A stretch of 64,000 nucleotides of DNA, from positions 1,054,001-1,118,000 of the forward strand of contig JAHEWK010000013.1 of the NCBI GenBank assembly GCA_020740775.1. Reading direction: 5' to 3'. Made by a program: the position numbers and the translations under genes. This document shows positions 56,714 to 64,000 of this stretch, in pieces. Below the pieces are notes generated by a model. That model ran no database searches. It was given only the letters and a program-made list of their open reading frames with translations, and was not told where the DNA came from. The DNA comes from Ilyonectria destructans (taxonomy: Eukaryota; Ascomycota; Sordariomycetes; Hypocreales; Nectriaceae). Position 1 is the first letter of the stretch. Each line of letters opens with the position of its first letter.

Positions 56714-58440
56714 ATGTCGGACAAGCCAAAGGGAGGGTCTAATCCCTCGCTCTGTGAGCCGTCGGCTCCTGGGAAATCAGAGCATCTCGAGATCCCTGCT
56801 GCGACCAAGTCGCAAAGCCTTCACGAAGGAGATGTCATGCTACAGGACATCTCCTACGGGAAGGACGGAATCAGCGGCATAATTGGCTCCGGATACGTGG
56901 CTGGAGCTGCCTTCCTTGCCTCTCTTGGAGGCTTTTCCTTCGGCTATGACCAGGGCGTCATCTCCATCATCAATGTCATGCCGCTGTTTCACAACGCTTA
57001 CCCAGAGACAAAGACGGCATTTGGCACGGGCTTCATGACGGGCATGCTCCTGCTCGGTGCCTTCTTCGGATGTCTCTTCATGCCATACCTAGCTGATAAG
57101 ATTTCTCGAAAGTGGGCTTTGACAGTCGTCGTTGTCATATTCGACATTGGTGCCATCATTCAGACAGCGGCTACAAGCTATGGTATGCTGGTTGCCGGCA
57201 GAGCTATTGGAGGAATCGGAGTTGGCACACTTGCCATGGTGAGTCGAAAATCCAGCTAAATCAAATCACTACAAACAACTGACTAACAATCCTCCAGGGT
57301 GCACCGCTGTACATTTCCGAAATCTCCCCACCGAACCTCCGAGGTACACTTCTCGTGCTCGAGTCTATATCGATCGTGTCGGGCGTTGTGATTGCGTTCT
57401 GGATCACCTTTGCCACACGAAACATCCCTAGCGAACTCTCATTCAGACTCCCCCTCGGGCTGCAAATGGTCTGCGCCACCTTTCTGGGATTCGGCATTCA
57501 CTTCTTCCCTTACTCCCCTCGTTGGCTCGCCTTGGTCAACAGGCCCACAGAAGCCTTGTCCAGTCTCAGCCGACTGAGAAGCTTGCCCACAACCGATGAG
57601 CGAGTACAAGCTGAATACAAGTCCATTGTCGCCGAGGTCGAGTTTCAGAAGCTGGTGCAAGAAGCCAAGTACCCCGGGGTGGGCGGCTTGAAGCTAGAGG
57701 CTTTGCTGTGGTTGGATCTTTTTGACCGCAAGAAATGGCGCCGTCTCGCCGTTGGATGTGGAGTTTGCTTCTTCCAGCAATTCAGCGGCATCAATGCTTT
57801 CATCTACTACGCACCAACACTATTTCGGTCCATTGGACAGTCCGACGATATGTCCTTGATTCTATCAGGCGTGTTCAATATCTTGCAGCTTGTTGCGGTG
57901 GCTGTCTGCTTTGTGGTCATCGACAAAGTTGGCCGCCGTCCTCTGGCCATTGTCGGAGGATTCGGCACAGCTGCTTGTTACGCCGTCATCGCTGTTCTCG
58001 CCGGTCTCTATTCCAAAGATTGGGGTGCAAGTCCAGCAGCTGGATGGGCATGCGTGGCAATGGCATTTGCCTTTATCCTCGTCTATGGAGTTTCCTACTC
58101 TCCCTTGGGTTGGGCTCTACCCCCAGAGGTCTTTTCCACATCCTCCCGCGCTAAGGGTGTTGCTTTGGCAACTTGTGTGAATTGGTTGGCTAACTTTACA
58201 GTGGGCGTTGCAACTCCGCCTATGCTGGAGTCTATTGGCTTTGGAACGTACGTCTTCTTTGCAGTGTTTTGTGGCCTTGCTGGGGTTTGGGCGGTGCTGC
58301 TTGTGCCGGAGACCATGGGGCGGACGCTGGAGCAGATGGACGAAGTATTTGGAGATATGAGTGGACAGGAAGAGATGGAAATGATGAGACAGGCGGTATA
58401 TTCTGCTGAGCATATTGTGGCTACTGGACAGACTGTTTAA
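56714..58440 (+). CDS. MFS sugar transporter (2.A.1.1 family)
   Basis: Two exons, 56714-57238 and 57298-58440, giving 555 aa. Twelve-helix hexose/pentose porter of the plasma membrane. Motifs: GYDQGVIS in helix 1, GRAIGGIGVG, PLYISEI(S/A)PPNLRG, SPRWL, the QQFSGINAFIYYAP sugar-binding block in helix 7, DKVGRRPL and the C-terminal PETMGRTLE (PETKG-like). The N-terminal tail of about 65 residues and an acidic C-terminus are cytosolic. The substrate (glucose, pentose, quinate or other) is not clear from sequence. It is the only clearly intact protein gene between 51.7 and 64 kb, sitting among decayed repeats. Paired CTGGGG words upstream suggest glucose repression. Confidence 0.92.
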
Positions 58441-58901
58441 TTTGGGAAAGTCTTCACAAACAGGTCCTTTGTGTGTCAACACTCGACAAAGCCACCAAGC
58501 TCCCTGCCAAATCGCCTAAATCGTAAAGACTGAATGGACTAGAAGAGTTTACTTATCAAATATTTGGGATGACCAATCTCACAGTTTGATGTCTAGCTTT
58601 AAACTGACCCATATGAATCAAAACTCGACATCCAGCTCCCACATCCAATCCATGAATCGTTTTTAGCTTGCTAAGTCTTAGAGATCCAACGACATCGGAC
58701 CATTGAAGCCCCGAGGACACAAAAGGGCAAAAGCCCATCAACAACCATGACGGCGATGGCAGACAATATTTGAAAGTCGGGCATGGACGAGGCCGCCCTA
58801 ATCCGGGTGCGATTCATCAGTCTAGCTCCATGTCAGGTATAGTATGGAATTGTCACCGAATTTGACAACTCAAAAACAAACCATCACGTGATGGCTTGGC
58901 T

Positions 58902-58992
58902 GGTCTGGTGGTCTAGCGGTATGATTCTCGCTTAGGGAAAACCCTATAGCTTAGCTTGCGAGAGGTCCCGGGTTCAATCCCCGGCCAGACCC
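58902..58992 (+). tRNA. tRNA-Pro (AGG) with 19-nt intron
   Basis: Cloverleaf by eye: acceptor GGTCTGG (58902-58908) pairs with CCAGACC (58985-58991). The anticodon stem is CTCGC/GCGAG with anticodon AGG at 58934-58936. A canonical intron follows position 37 (about 58938-58956). The T arm is GTCCCGGGTTCAATCCCCGG, the B box. A T-run just downstream (58999-59005) is the pol III terminator. Confidence 0.95.
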
Positions 58993-58993
58993 T

Positions 58994-59010
58994 TCCTTTT
59001 TTTGTCTTTT
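58994..59010 (+). terminator. Pol III terminator of tRNA-Pro
   Basis: A run of seven T with further T-rich sequence follows directly after the tRNA 3' end. Confidence 0.8.
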
Positions 59011-59147
59011 TGGGTATTTTCTCTGATGATCAAATTACTCTGTCACACACGCAGTCAGCCAGTCACACCTAGAGGGAGGTAGCCGATCAATAAACCCCGT
59101 GTTATCGGTAATTTTGGAAGGAACCTACCTCCCTGATATTATTTATT

Positions 59148-59908
59148 GTGTCTTCCCTTTGCAGTACTCTCACCAAGACTCTCCCAACTGGGGAAACGCA
59201 ACGTACGTGGCGCATGAATCGAGTGCCATCAGAACACCAACCCCAACTAACCGCTCTCCACAATGCGATCAAGCAACCATCCGCTGCCGTACATACTGCG
59301 CTGTCTGAACTCGGCGTGAGGCCTACGTCGATGGCCAACTGTCGGAAGGTGTTGGTTGGGAGGATGCGTCGGGAAGGACCACAGGTACATCCATCTGAAT
59401 GATATATCCTTGGGAAAGTCCAGTGAACATAGCGTTCTGCTCGAGTGCGACGTTGGGATGCGTGGAGTCTTGTATGGCAAGGGGAATTCGGCAATTTTGG
59501 CGGCGCATTGGCGGTTGCGGCACAGCTCGGTTTAAGTGGACAGCCGTCCGATGCAACCGTCCACTTGAAGTCTACGGCGATTCAGGAGACAATGGGTGTT
59601 GAGAATACCATACCGGCTAACACGAAGATCAAATTTCGAGACAGTGATGACTCACCCTCGGACAAGCACTTTCGCTAATGCTTGGCCTGACTGATGAACA
59701 GTTTGTGCACGTCCTCGTCCAGGCTGTTGAGTTGTCTCACCGGTGCAACTTTGCTCGATGCATCAATCCACTGCACATTGTGACTGAGCCAGGCAACGTC
59801 AACAAGAGCCGCGCAGTTTGCTTCAACCATGTTAAGTTTCTCACTGAAGGACATTACGACTGCAAACTGGGTGGCAGATTGTTATATAACGTTTATCTTT
59901 CTTATTAA
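59148..59908 (+). pseudogene. His-Me finger (I-PpoI-like) endonuclease relic
   Basis: Coding remnant in at least three frame segments (59148-59402, 59430-59678, 59678-59908) separated by stops and a TAATG overlap. The last segment contains ELSHRCNFARCINPLHIV...NKSRAVC, which fits the zinc-binding His-Me finger of homing endonucleases (PF05551 type): His before C-x4-C-x4-H, then an Asn in VNKSR and a following Cys, then GHYDC. These match the catalytic His, zinc Cys/His and metal-binding Asn positions of I-PpoI, so the core is well kept even though the frame is broken. In fungal genomes this domain occurs in expanded families of unknown, probably mobile, origin. A second Cys of the last zinc site is unclear. 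Confidence 0.6.
59185..59245 (+). repeat. Direct repeat F, copy 1
   Basis: AACTGGGGAAACGCAACGTAC followed by CGAGTGCCATCAGAACACC. It matches 60690-60745 and links the endonuclease-like relic region to the SDGD-type ORF region. Confidence 0.7.
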
Positions 59909-60083
59909 ATTAGATGTAATAAATAAAATAAGAAAGAAATAAATAAAATAAGAAATAAATAAAATAAGAAATAAATAAATAAAATAAGAAATAAATAAAT
60001 AAAATAAGAAATAAATAAAAAAAATAAAAAAAATAAATAAATAAATAAAAATAAGAAATAAATAAAATAAGAAAAAAAAATCA
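59905..60083 (+). repeat. AT-rich microsatellite (AAATAAAATAAG-type)
   Basis: Imperfect array of AAATAAAATAAG and AAAT units spanning about 180 bp right after the endonuclease relic. Confidence 0.9.
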
Positions 60084-60370
60084 ATTATTATAGCTAGAGG
60101 AAAAGGGTCCCTCTGCTGATGCTTTGGGATTCTGATACGATCTTAAATCGCATCCGAAACCAGCATCGCGTGCCTGGTTGCGCTTAACCAAACCTGCCCT
60201 TCCCAACTCCTGTACCCGATACTATGCACGACAAAACAGCGACTTAATTGACAACCAGATCCATGGAGCATTCATGCGGCCACCCGCTAAGCACGCGACA
60301 ACTCCGAGTGCTGCCCTTGCCGTGAGCAAACCCATCCTCGTCATTCATCCCGCTGGCGTTGAGAGGCGAC

Positions 60371-60466
60371 ACAAAAAAAAAAAGGTGAGTTACCTACCAC
60401 ACGGCTCAGGGTCTGCATTTCTAGGTGGCCAATTCTAATTTCGTCACAGACGCAACGACTCACCCA
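60371..60466 (+). repeat. Leader-repeat E, copy before SDGD-type ORF
   Basis: Contains GGTGAGTTACC, ends in TTCGTCACAG and holds a CTAAT branch-like word 12-16 nt before the AG, so 60385-60449 looks like a 65-nt intron. CGCAACGACTC and an ATG at 60467 follow. It is preceded by GCTGGCGTTGAGAGGCGACAC, also shared with other copies. Confidence 0.7.
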
Positions 60467-60715
60467 ATGCCCGAGACAAAGTGGGAATCCGACAGCGATG
60501 GCGAGTTCAACACCACACCTTCCAGCCTGCGTGTCCCTGGTTCAAGCCTTCCCCGTGGCTCTGTCTTTGTTACGATTCCAGCCAACACATTGACGACTCG
60601 TCGCGTGCCCAAACTCGCTGATTGCTTCATCGCTGTCACTGAAAGGCCTCCCTTCCTGCGTTTGCGAGGCGGTCCCGGCCAGTTTGTCAAACTGGAGAAA
60701 CGCAACATACCTTAA
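60467..60715 (+). pseudogene. SDGD-EFN family ORF, short or truncated
   Basis: 82-codon ORF after the leader repeat: MPETKWESDSDGEFN...SSLP..., then VTIPANT, LADCFIAVTERPPFL and KLEKRN, ending at TAA. The same blocks (SDGDDEFN, SSSLP, VADCFIAVLERPPFL) recur in pieces on the minus strand at 63.2-63.7 kb, so this is a repeated gene family. It has no known domain; acidic N-terminus. It is too short to be full length, as the minus-strand relative is longer. The name is descriptive only. Confidence 0.5.
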
Positions 60716-60745
60716 CGCATGCATCGAGCGCCGTCAGAACACCGA
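60690..60745 (+). repeat. Direct repeat F, copy 2
   Basis: Second copy of 59185-59245, overlapping the end of the SDGD-type ORF. Confidence 0.7.
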
Positions 60746-61363
60746 CGTAGACTCCACCCACCACATGCGGATCGGCATACGTGACCAGAGGTGAGGCTCC
60801 CAGGTCTGGCTACTTCGTGCCCTACACCGGGTCCTGTTCACGACCCAAAGCTAACAAAAGCTGAAAAGACTCCCAAGGCAGCAATCAACCCTTAACCGGC
60901 CGCCACGGCAAAGTGCAATATGGAGTGGGACGGCTACGGTACCCTCTTGCTACGTGGGATCCAGCACAAGACTTGGAGAGAGACGTGCCCCTTTATTGCG
61001 GCGATTTAACCGTTAAACTATAACAACCAGCAACAGACATGCCTTTGTACTCCGAAACCGCTTCATTCTTCCTTTCGTTTCCACTCCGAAATCGGCAGAG
61101 CTGCCACCTGGCTGCAAACCCCCACAGTGTTTTTCGGTCACAGACAAACACCACATTGGACGCGCTCCGTGTTTGTTTTCTGCCTAGATACCTACCTACC
61201 TACCTACCTACTTAAACAACACAACAATCGACTTTTCCGCGGTACTTTTTTTTACCCTTCACCCTTCACACACCACCTTCACACAATATATATATATATC
61301 CGCCTTCGCACACCACCTTCACACATCACTTTCTTCTCCTCCGGTCCTCATTCTACAGTAAGA
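60746..61363. other. Promoter-like stretch with microsatellites
   Basis: No gene. It includes (TACC)n at about 61190-61211 and (TA)n at about 61287-61299, with CACACCACCTTCACAC words repeated around the latter. It is likely the 5' region of the former helicase gene. Confidence 0.5.
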
Positions 61364-62500
61364 ATGGCCAAGAAGAGAACGCGAACCAAGCGCCGCCAGG
61401 CCCAGGGTGACCAGCTTGAACCTGGGGGGCCTGCCACTTCGGAAACACCAGCTCCCTCTGCCTCTGTTGAGTCTGAGCCTACCTCTTTCCTGCGACGCTG
61501 TTTGCACCACGCCAGTTCCCTTCGCACAGTTGGTGGGCCATATGAGGAGCTTCATGCCCGACTTCAAGTTCTCGCTCATTGTGGTTGATGAGGCTGGACG
61601 CAACGCATGTCCGAGAATGCGTCGCTCATCTCAGTCTCCAAGTGTCCTGACTCTCCGCACTTGTTTATCGGCGACAATAGACAATTCGCTCTAATTAGTC
61701 TGCTTGGTGCAGACCGAAATGTCAAGTCGTTTTTCAGTCCTCAGCGCGGCCTTAGCCTCTTCAAACGCGTGGAGTCCGTTGGATCGATGACTGCCACCTT
61801 GCGTGTCAATCACAGAGCGTTTGGGCCGGTGGTCAACTGGGCGGCCAACCACATTTACGGTGGTGAGATGGTGGCTGCTAACCAGAGTGACAACAAAGCG
61901 TCGCTGGAGATGCGGAGGTGGCTCTTTGACAAATTTAATAGAAAAGCGACCGGTTCGACCTTTGTCTGTGAGGTTGGAGATGCGGCAGAGGTGCCAGTGG
62001 GGACTTCTTTTGCAAACCCAATTAACGCCCTCTTTAGCAGAGAGCTCATCGCTATGATCTATCGCGAGGCTCCCCTCTACAACGCTCGCGACGTCAAAGC
62101 TAGTGTCAACCCTCCTCGCTTTGGGTCTACACTGGTCATTGTTGGCTATTCGGCACAGAAGAATGGATGGGACGGCGTGATGAGCGAGCTTTCTCCTGCT
62201 GAAGTTTCCTTGGACTGAGTGGAAGTTCGCACTATCGAGTGCAAGGCTGCTCCCAAATGTCCCATTTGCATTGTCAACCGTTGCGTATACAACCACGCCC
62301 TGCGACTACCCACACGCTCATACGAAGCCATTCCCCAACATCTTCTCGTTAGATTATGTGCCTGGCGACGGTGTAGGCCGCAACCCATTCAGCTCTGGGA
62401 GCTCTCTCACTGGCAAGCGACAGAAGTTCCGAAACGCAGCAAGGGAGGCGAGGAGGACCTGGGAGGCAAGAAGCTGGTGATGCGCAGAGTGCGCAGGATG
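61364..62500 (+). pseudogene. UPF1-like SF1 helicase, internally deleted and frameshifted
   Basis: It starts with ATG at 61364 (MAKKRTRTKRRQ, nuclear-signal-like) and about 40 codons of Ser/Pro/Glu sequence. It then passes into a different frame at VCTTPVPFAQLVGHM...FSLIVVDEAGR, the Walker B region (motif II). The P-loop and everything between are missing, so an internal deletion joined the N-terminus to the motor core. A 5-bp tandem duplication (ACGCA ACGCA, 61601-61610) shifts the frame right after DEAGR. The next frame (61607-62218) continues cleanly with FIGDNRQFALIS (motif III), TATLRVNHRAF (motif IV) and LVIVGYSAQ (motif V-like). It ends at an in-frame TGA at 62216, after which VEVRTIE (start of motif VI region) is still readable. 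Not functional. The family, UPF1/NAM7-like, is well supported. Confidence 0.7.
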
Positions 62501-62545
62501 GTGCTGTAGGTTATTGAGAGCAGGATGGTGCTAGGTTACTGAGAT
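62497..62545 (+). repeat. Short tandem repeat
   Basis: GCAGGATGGTGCT(GT)AGGTTA(C/T)TGAGA occurs twice in tandem. Confidence 0.8.
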
Positions 62546-63056
62546 AATGGGCAATGGTAATTGATACTTGTATTTGTGTGTTTGCGAATTGTCCACATTT
62601 CCACCCTATAGGTGATATTGCCGTACTCTTTGATGTCCAGCAAGTCCAGTAATTCCATGAAGCCCTTACTCTTTACCGTGTGCATCTTGTCCACTGGTCT
62701 ATCGACCCCGTCAAGCGGTATCTCGTCTACATGGCGACGTTCTTGGATGCCGCGGTGTCAGGTGAGCTGCATTTTAGCGGGGCGTATCGCCGCCGACTTC
62801 ACAGAAGCTCTCCCGGATCAGGGCGGCCTTGTCCGTTCACGACTCTCGAAGCCTCAATACAGTGACTTTACAGGAGGTTTAACTGTCGCCGACGGAGGGA
62901 AGGGTACAAAAGTAGGAGGTGTAACGTAATTATTTGTTGAAGACAATAAACTAACGGCAAGAGTAAAAATAAGAAACGTGAGCCCAGGCCATAAGAAAGA
63001 TCATCCCCCATGCGATTCCAGCAAGTGCAAGTAAATCAACCATCATCAATTCCAGA
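62546..63056. other. Gene-free stretch
   Basis: The plus-strand frame at 62612-62929 has no ATG-based support or recognised feature. Nothing else is seen. Confidence 0.4.
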
Positions 63057-63215
63057 TTTCCATCGTTGCTGTACTTTCTCTTGATCCTCGTACTGCGACG
63101 TGGAATCCGATCTACCAAAGGGGCATCACCGTAAATCCTCGTCGGAAAGGTCTCCCATTTCGATGGAGGGATCGTACTTGATGGAGGGATCCTAGTTCCG
63201 ACGGTGGGTCATCAA
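63057..63215 (-). repeat. Direct repeat G, copy 1
   Basis: About 155 bp matching 63765-63915 with moderate divergence; shared words include ATCGTTGCT, TCCTCGTCGGAAAGGTCTCCC and CTTGATGG. Confidence 0.8.
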
Positions 63216-63764
63216 CCGCATCTGGCTCACCATCTCGAAATATGACCCTCATGTCCGAGTACTTTGCCCAGTTTTTCCTGGGAGAAAGGCGAAAGAATTC
63301 GAGCAACTGTAAACACTGGGTAATATTGGCATGAGGGAACGCGTGGAACATGCCGGTAAAGCACTTTCCACTACCCATCGTCTCCTTGATGAAATCGGCG
63401 TAGAGGTCGAGTTGACGGGTGTACCGGGCGGTTGCCCACGCATGCCGAGCATTCTGGACGAGCGCATAGAATTTGCCTTAGTCGCTGGCCCATAATCGCT
63501 CAAGAGTGGTGGTAAGGATCCCGAGCTTGTTTCGGATAGACAGGAAGGGAGGCCTTTCAAGGACAGCGATGAAGCAATCGGCGACACTGGGCTTGGAACG
63601 AGTCGCCAATGCATTGGTTGAACTCTAACCAGGGATAGAGCGACTTGGAAGGCTTGAACTGGGGACAGGCAGGGTGGAAGATGTGATGTTGAACTCGTCA
63701 TCGCCGTCGGAGTCCATTCTGCGAAGGGCGGAGCGACCGATGTAGAGCGGGACTGAATCAAATC

Positions 63765-63915
63765 CAGTTGTTCATCGTTGCTAAACTTTCTCTTGGCCCC
63801 CGTACTGCGCCGTGGAATCCGATTGACCAGAGGGGCCACTAAGGTTAAATCCTCGTCGGAAAGGTCTCCCTTGTTGATGGATTCGTGCTTGATGGGAGGA
63901 GTCCTCAACCGCTTC
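63765..63915 (-). repeat. Direct repeat G, copy 2
   Basis: The better-preserved copy, in the coding frame of the SDGD-type gene. Confidence 0.8.
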
Positions 63916-64000
63916 TGTCGCACAAAGACGACATCGTCATCATCGGAAACGACAATGGGATCTTGATTCAGAGGCTGGGTCCTCAACCGTTTCCGGCGTA

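Larger units (their letters stand above)
63057..64000 (-). pseudogene. SDGD-EFN family gene, decayed, runs off right edge
   Basis: Reading leftward from the window edge: KRLRTQPL, DPIVVSDDDDVVFV (hydrophobic-acidic, like a SUMO-interaction motif), RQKRLRTPPIKHES, NRIPRRSTGAKRKFS (nuclear-signal-like). A frameshift at about 63710 follows, then DSDGDDEFN...SSSLP with a stop, then VADCFIAVLERPPFL and a longer unknown segment (LDLYADFIKETMGSGKCFTGMFHAF...LLEFFRLSPRKNWAKY). The segment at 63057-63215 is a direct repeat of 63765-63915 (same PRRS, LVNRIP and KGDLS blocks), so a second 5' piece lies downstream. The true start is outside the window. No known enzyme domain. Confidence 0.5.

Overview
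The window is nuclear DNA of a filamentous ascomycete, most likely a Sordariomycete and probably in Hypocreales. The genes have short introns (45-65 nt, a few longer) with GT donors, CTAAC/CTGAC branch points and AG acceptors. The gene set is typically fungal: a PalA pH regulator, a Zn2Cys6 factor, a FucP-type transporter, and GT8 and GT31 glycosyltransferases. AT-rich repeat copies show C-to-T/G-to-A decay typical of repeat-induced point mutation (RIP). Gene models were built by hand from frame, splice sites and family knowledge; no search was run.

Layout. 0-3.7 kb: 3' end of a GT31-like gene and a five-exon palA. 3.7-14.4 kb: a gene-poor block with copia-like relics and a Walker-A-bearing helicase fragment. 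14.4-26.8 kb: FucP-like transporter, pepsin-like membrane protein with degenerate catalytic sites, GT8 transferase with an unresolved splice junction, secreted PI-PLC-like enzyme, NmrA-like reductase and a convergent Zn2Cys6 regulator. 26.8-31.8 kb: RIP-like AT-rich DNA, a solo LTR with a 5-bp target duplication, the ADE8-type GAR transformylase, a 29.5 kb direct repeat and a second LTR-like unit. 31.8-47.6 kb: a conserved block with M1 aminopeptidase (two possible N-termini), secreted lipase, a basic conserved protein of unknown role, ARPC3, TRM6 and a flavin monooxygenase.

49.6-64 kb is the most unusual part. It starts with a secreted His-rich, repeat-built protein containing a duplicated intron-exon module. 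It then passes into a repeat landscape around one sugar transporter and a tRNA-Pro. This landscape holds a hAT-like MITE, several copies of a leader cassette that looks like a small intron followed by a start codon (one pair forming a large hairpin, one copy RIP-decayed), a His-Me-finger (I-PpoI-like) endonuclease relic, an internally deleted and frameshifted UPF1-like helicase, and relics of an uncharacterised acidic/NLS-bearing family that runs off the right edge.

The core genes serve ordinary cell functions (pH signalling, actin nucleation, tRNA m1A58 methylation, purine synthesis, peptide and lipid turnover, sugar uptake) and do not form an obvious pathway cluster. The accessory blocks look like ageing mobile DNA. 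The shared leader cassette plus endonuclease and helicase relics is the best candidate here for something undescribed.
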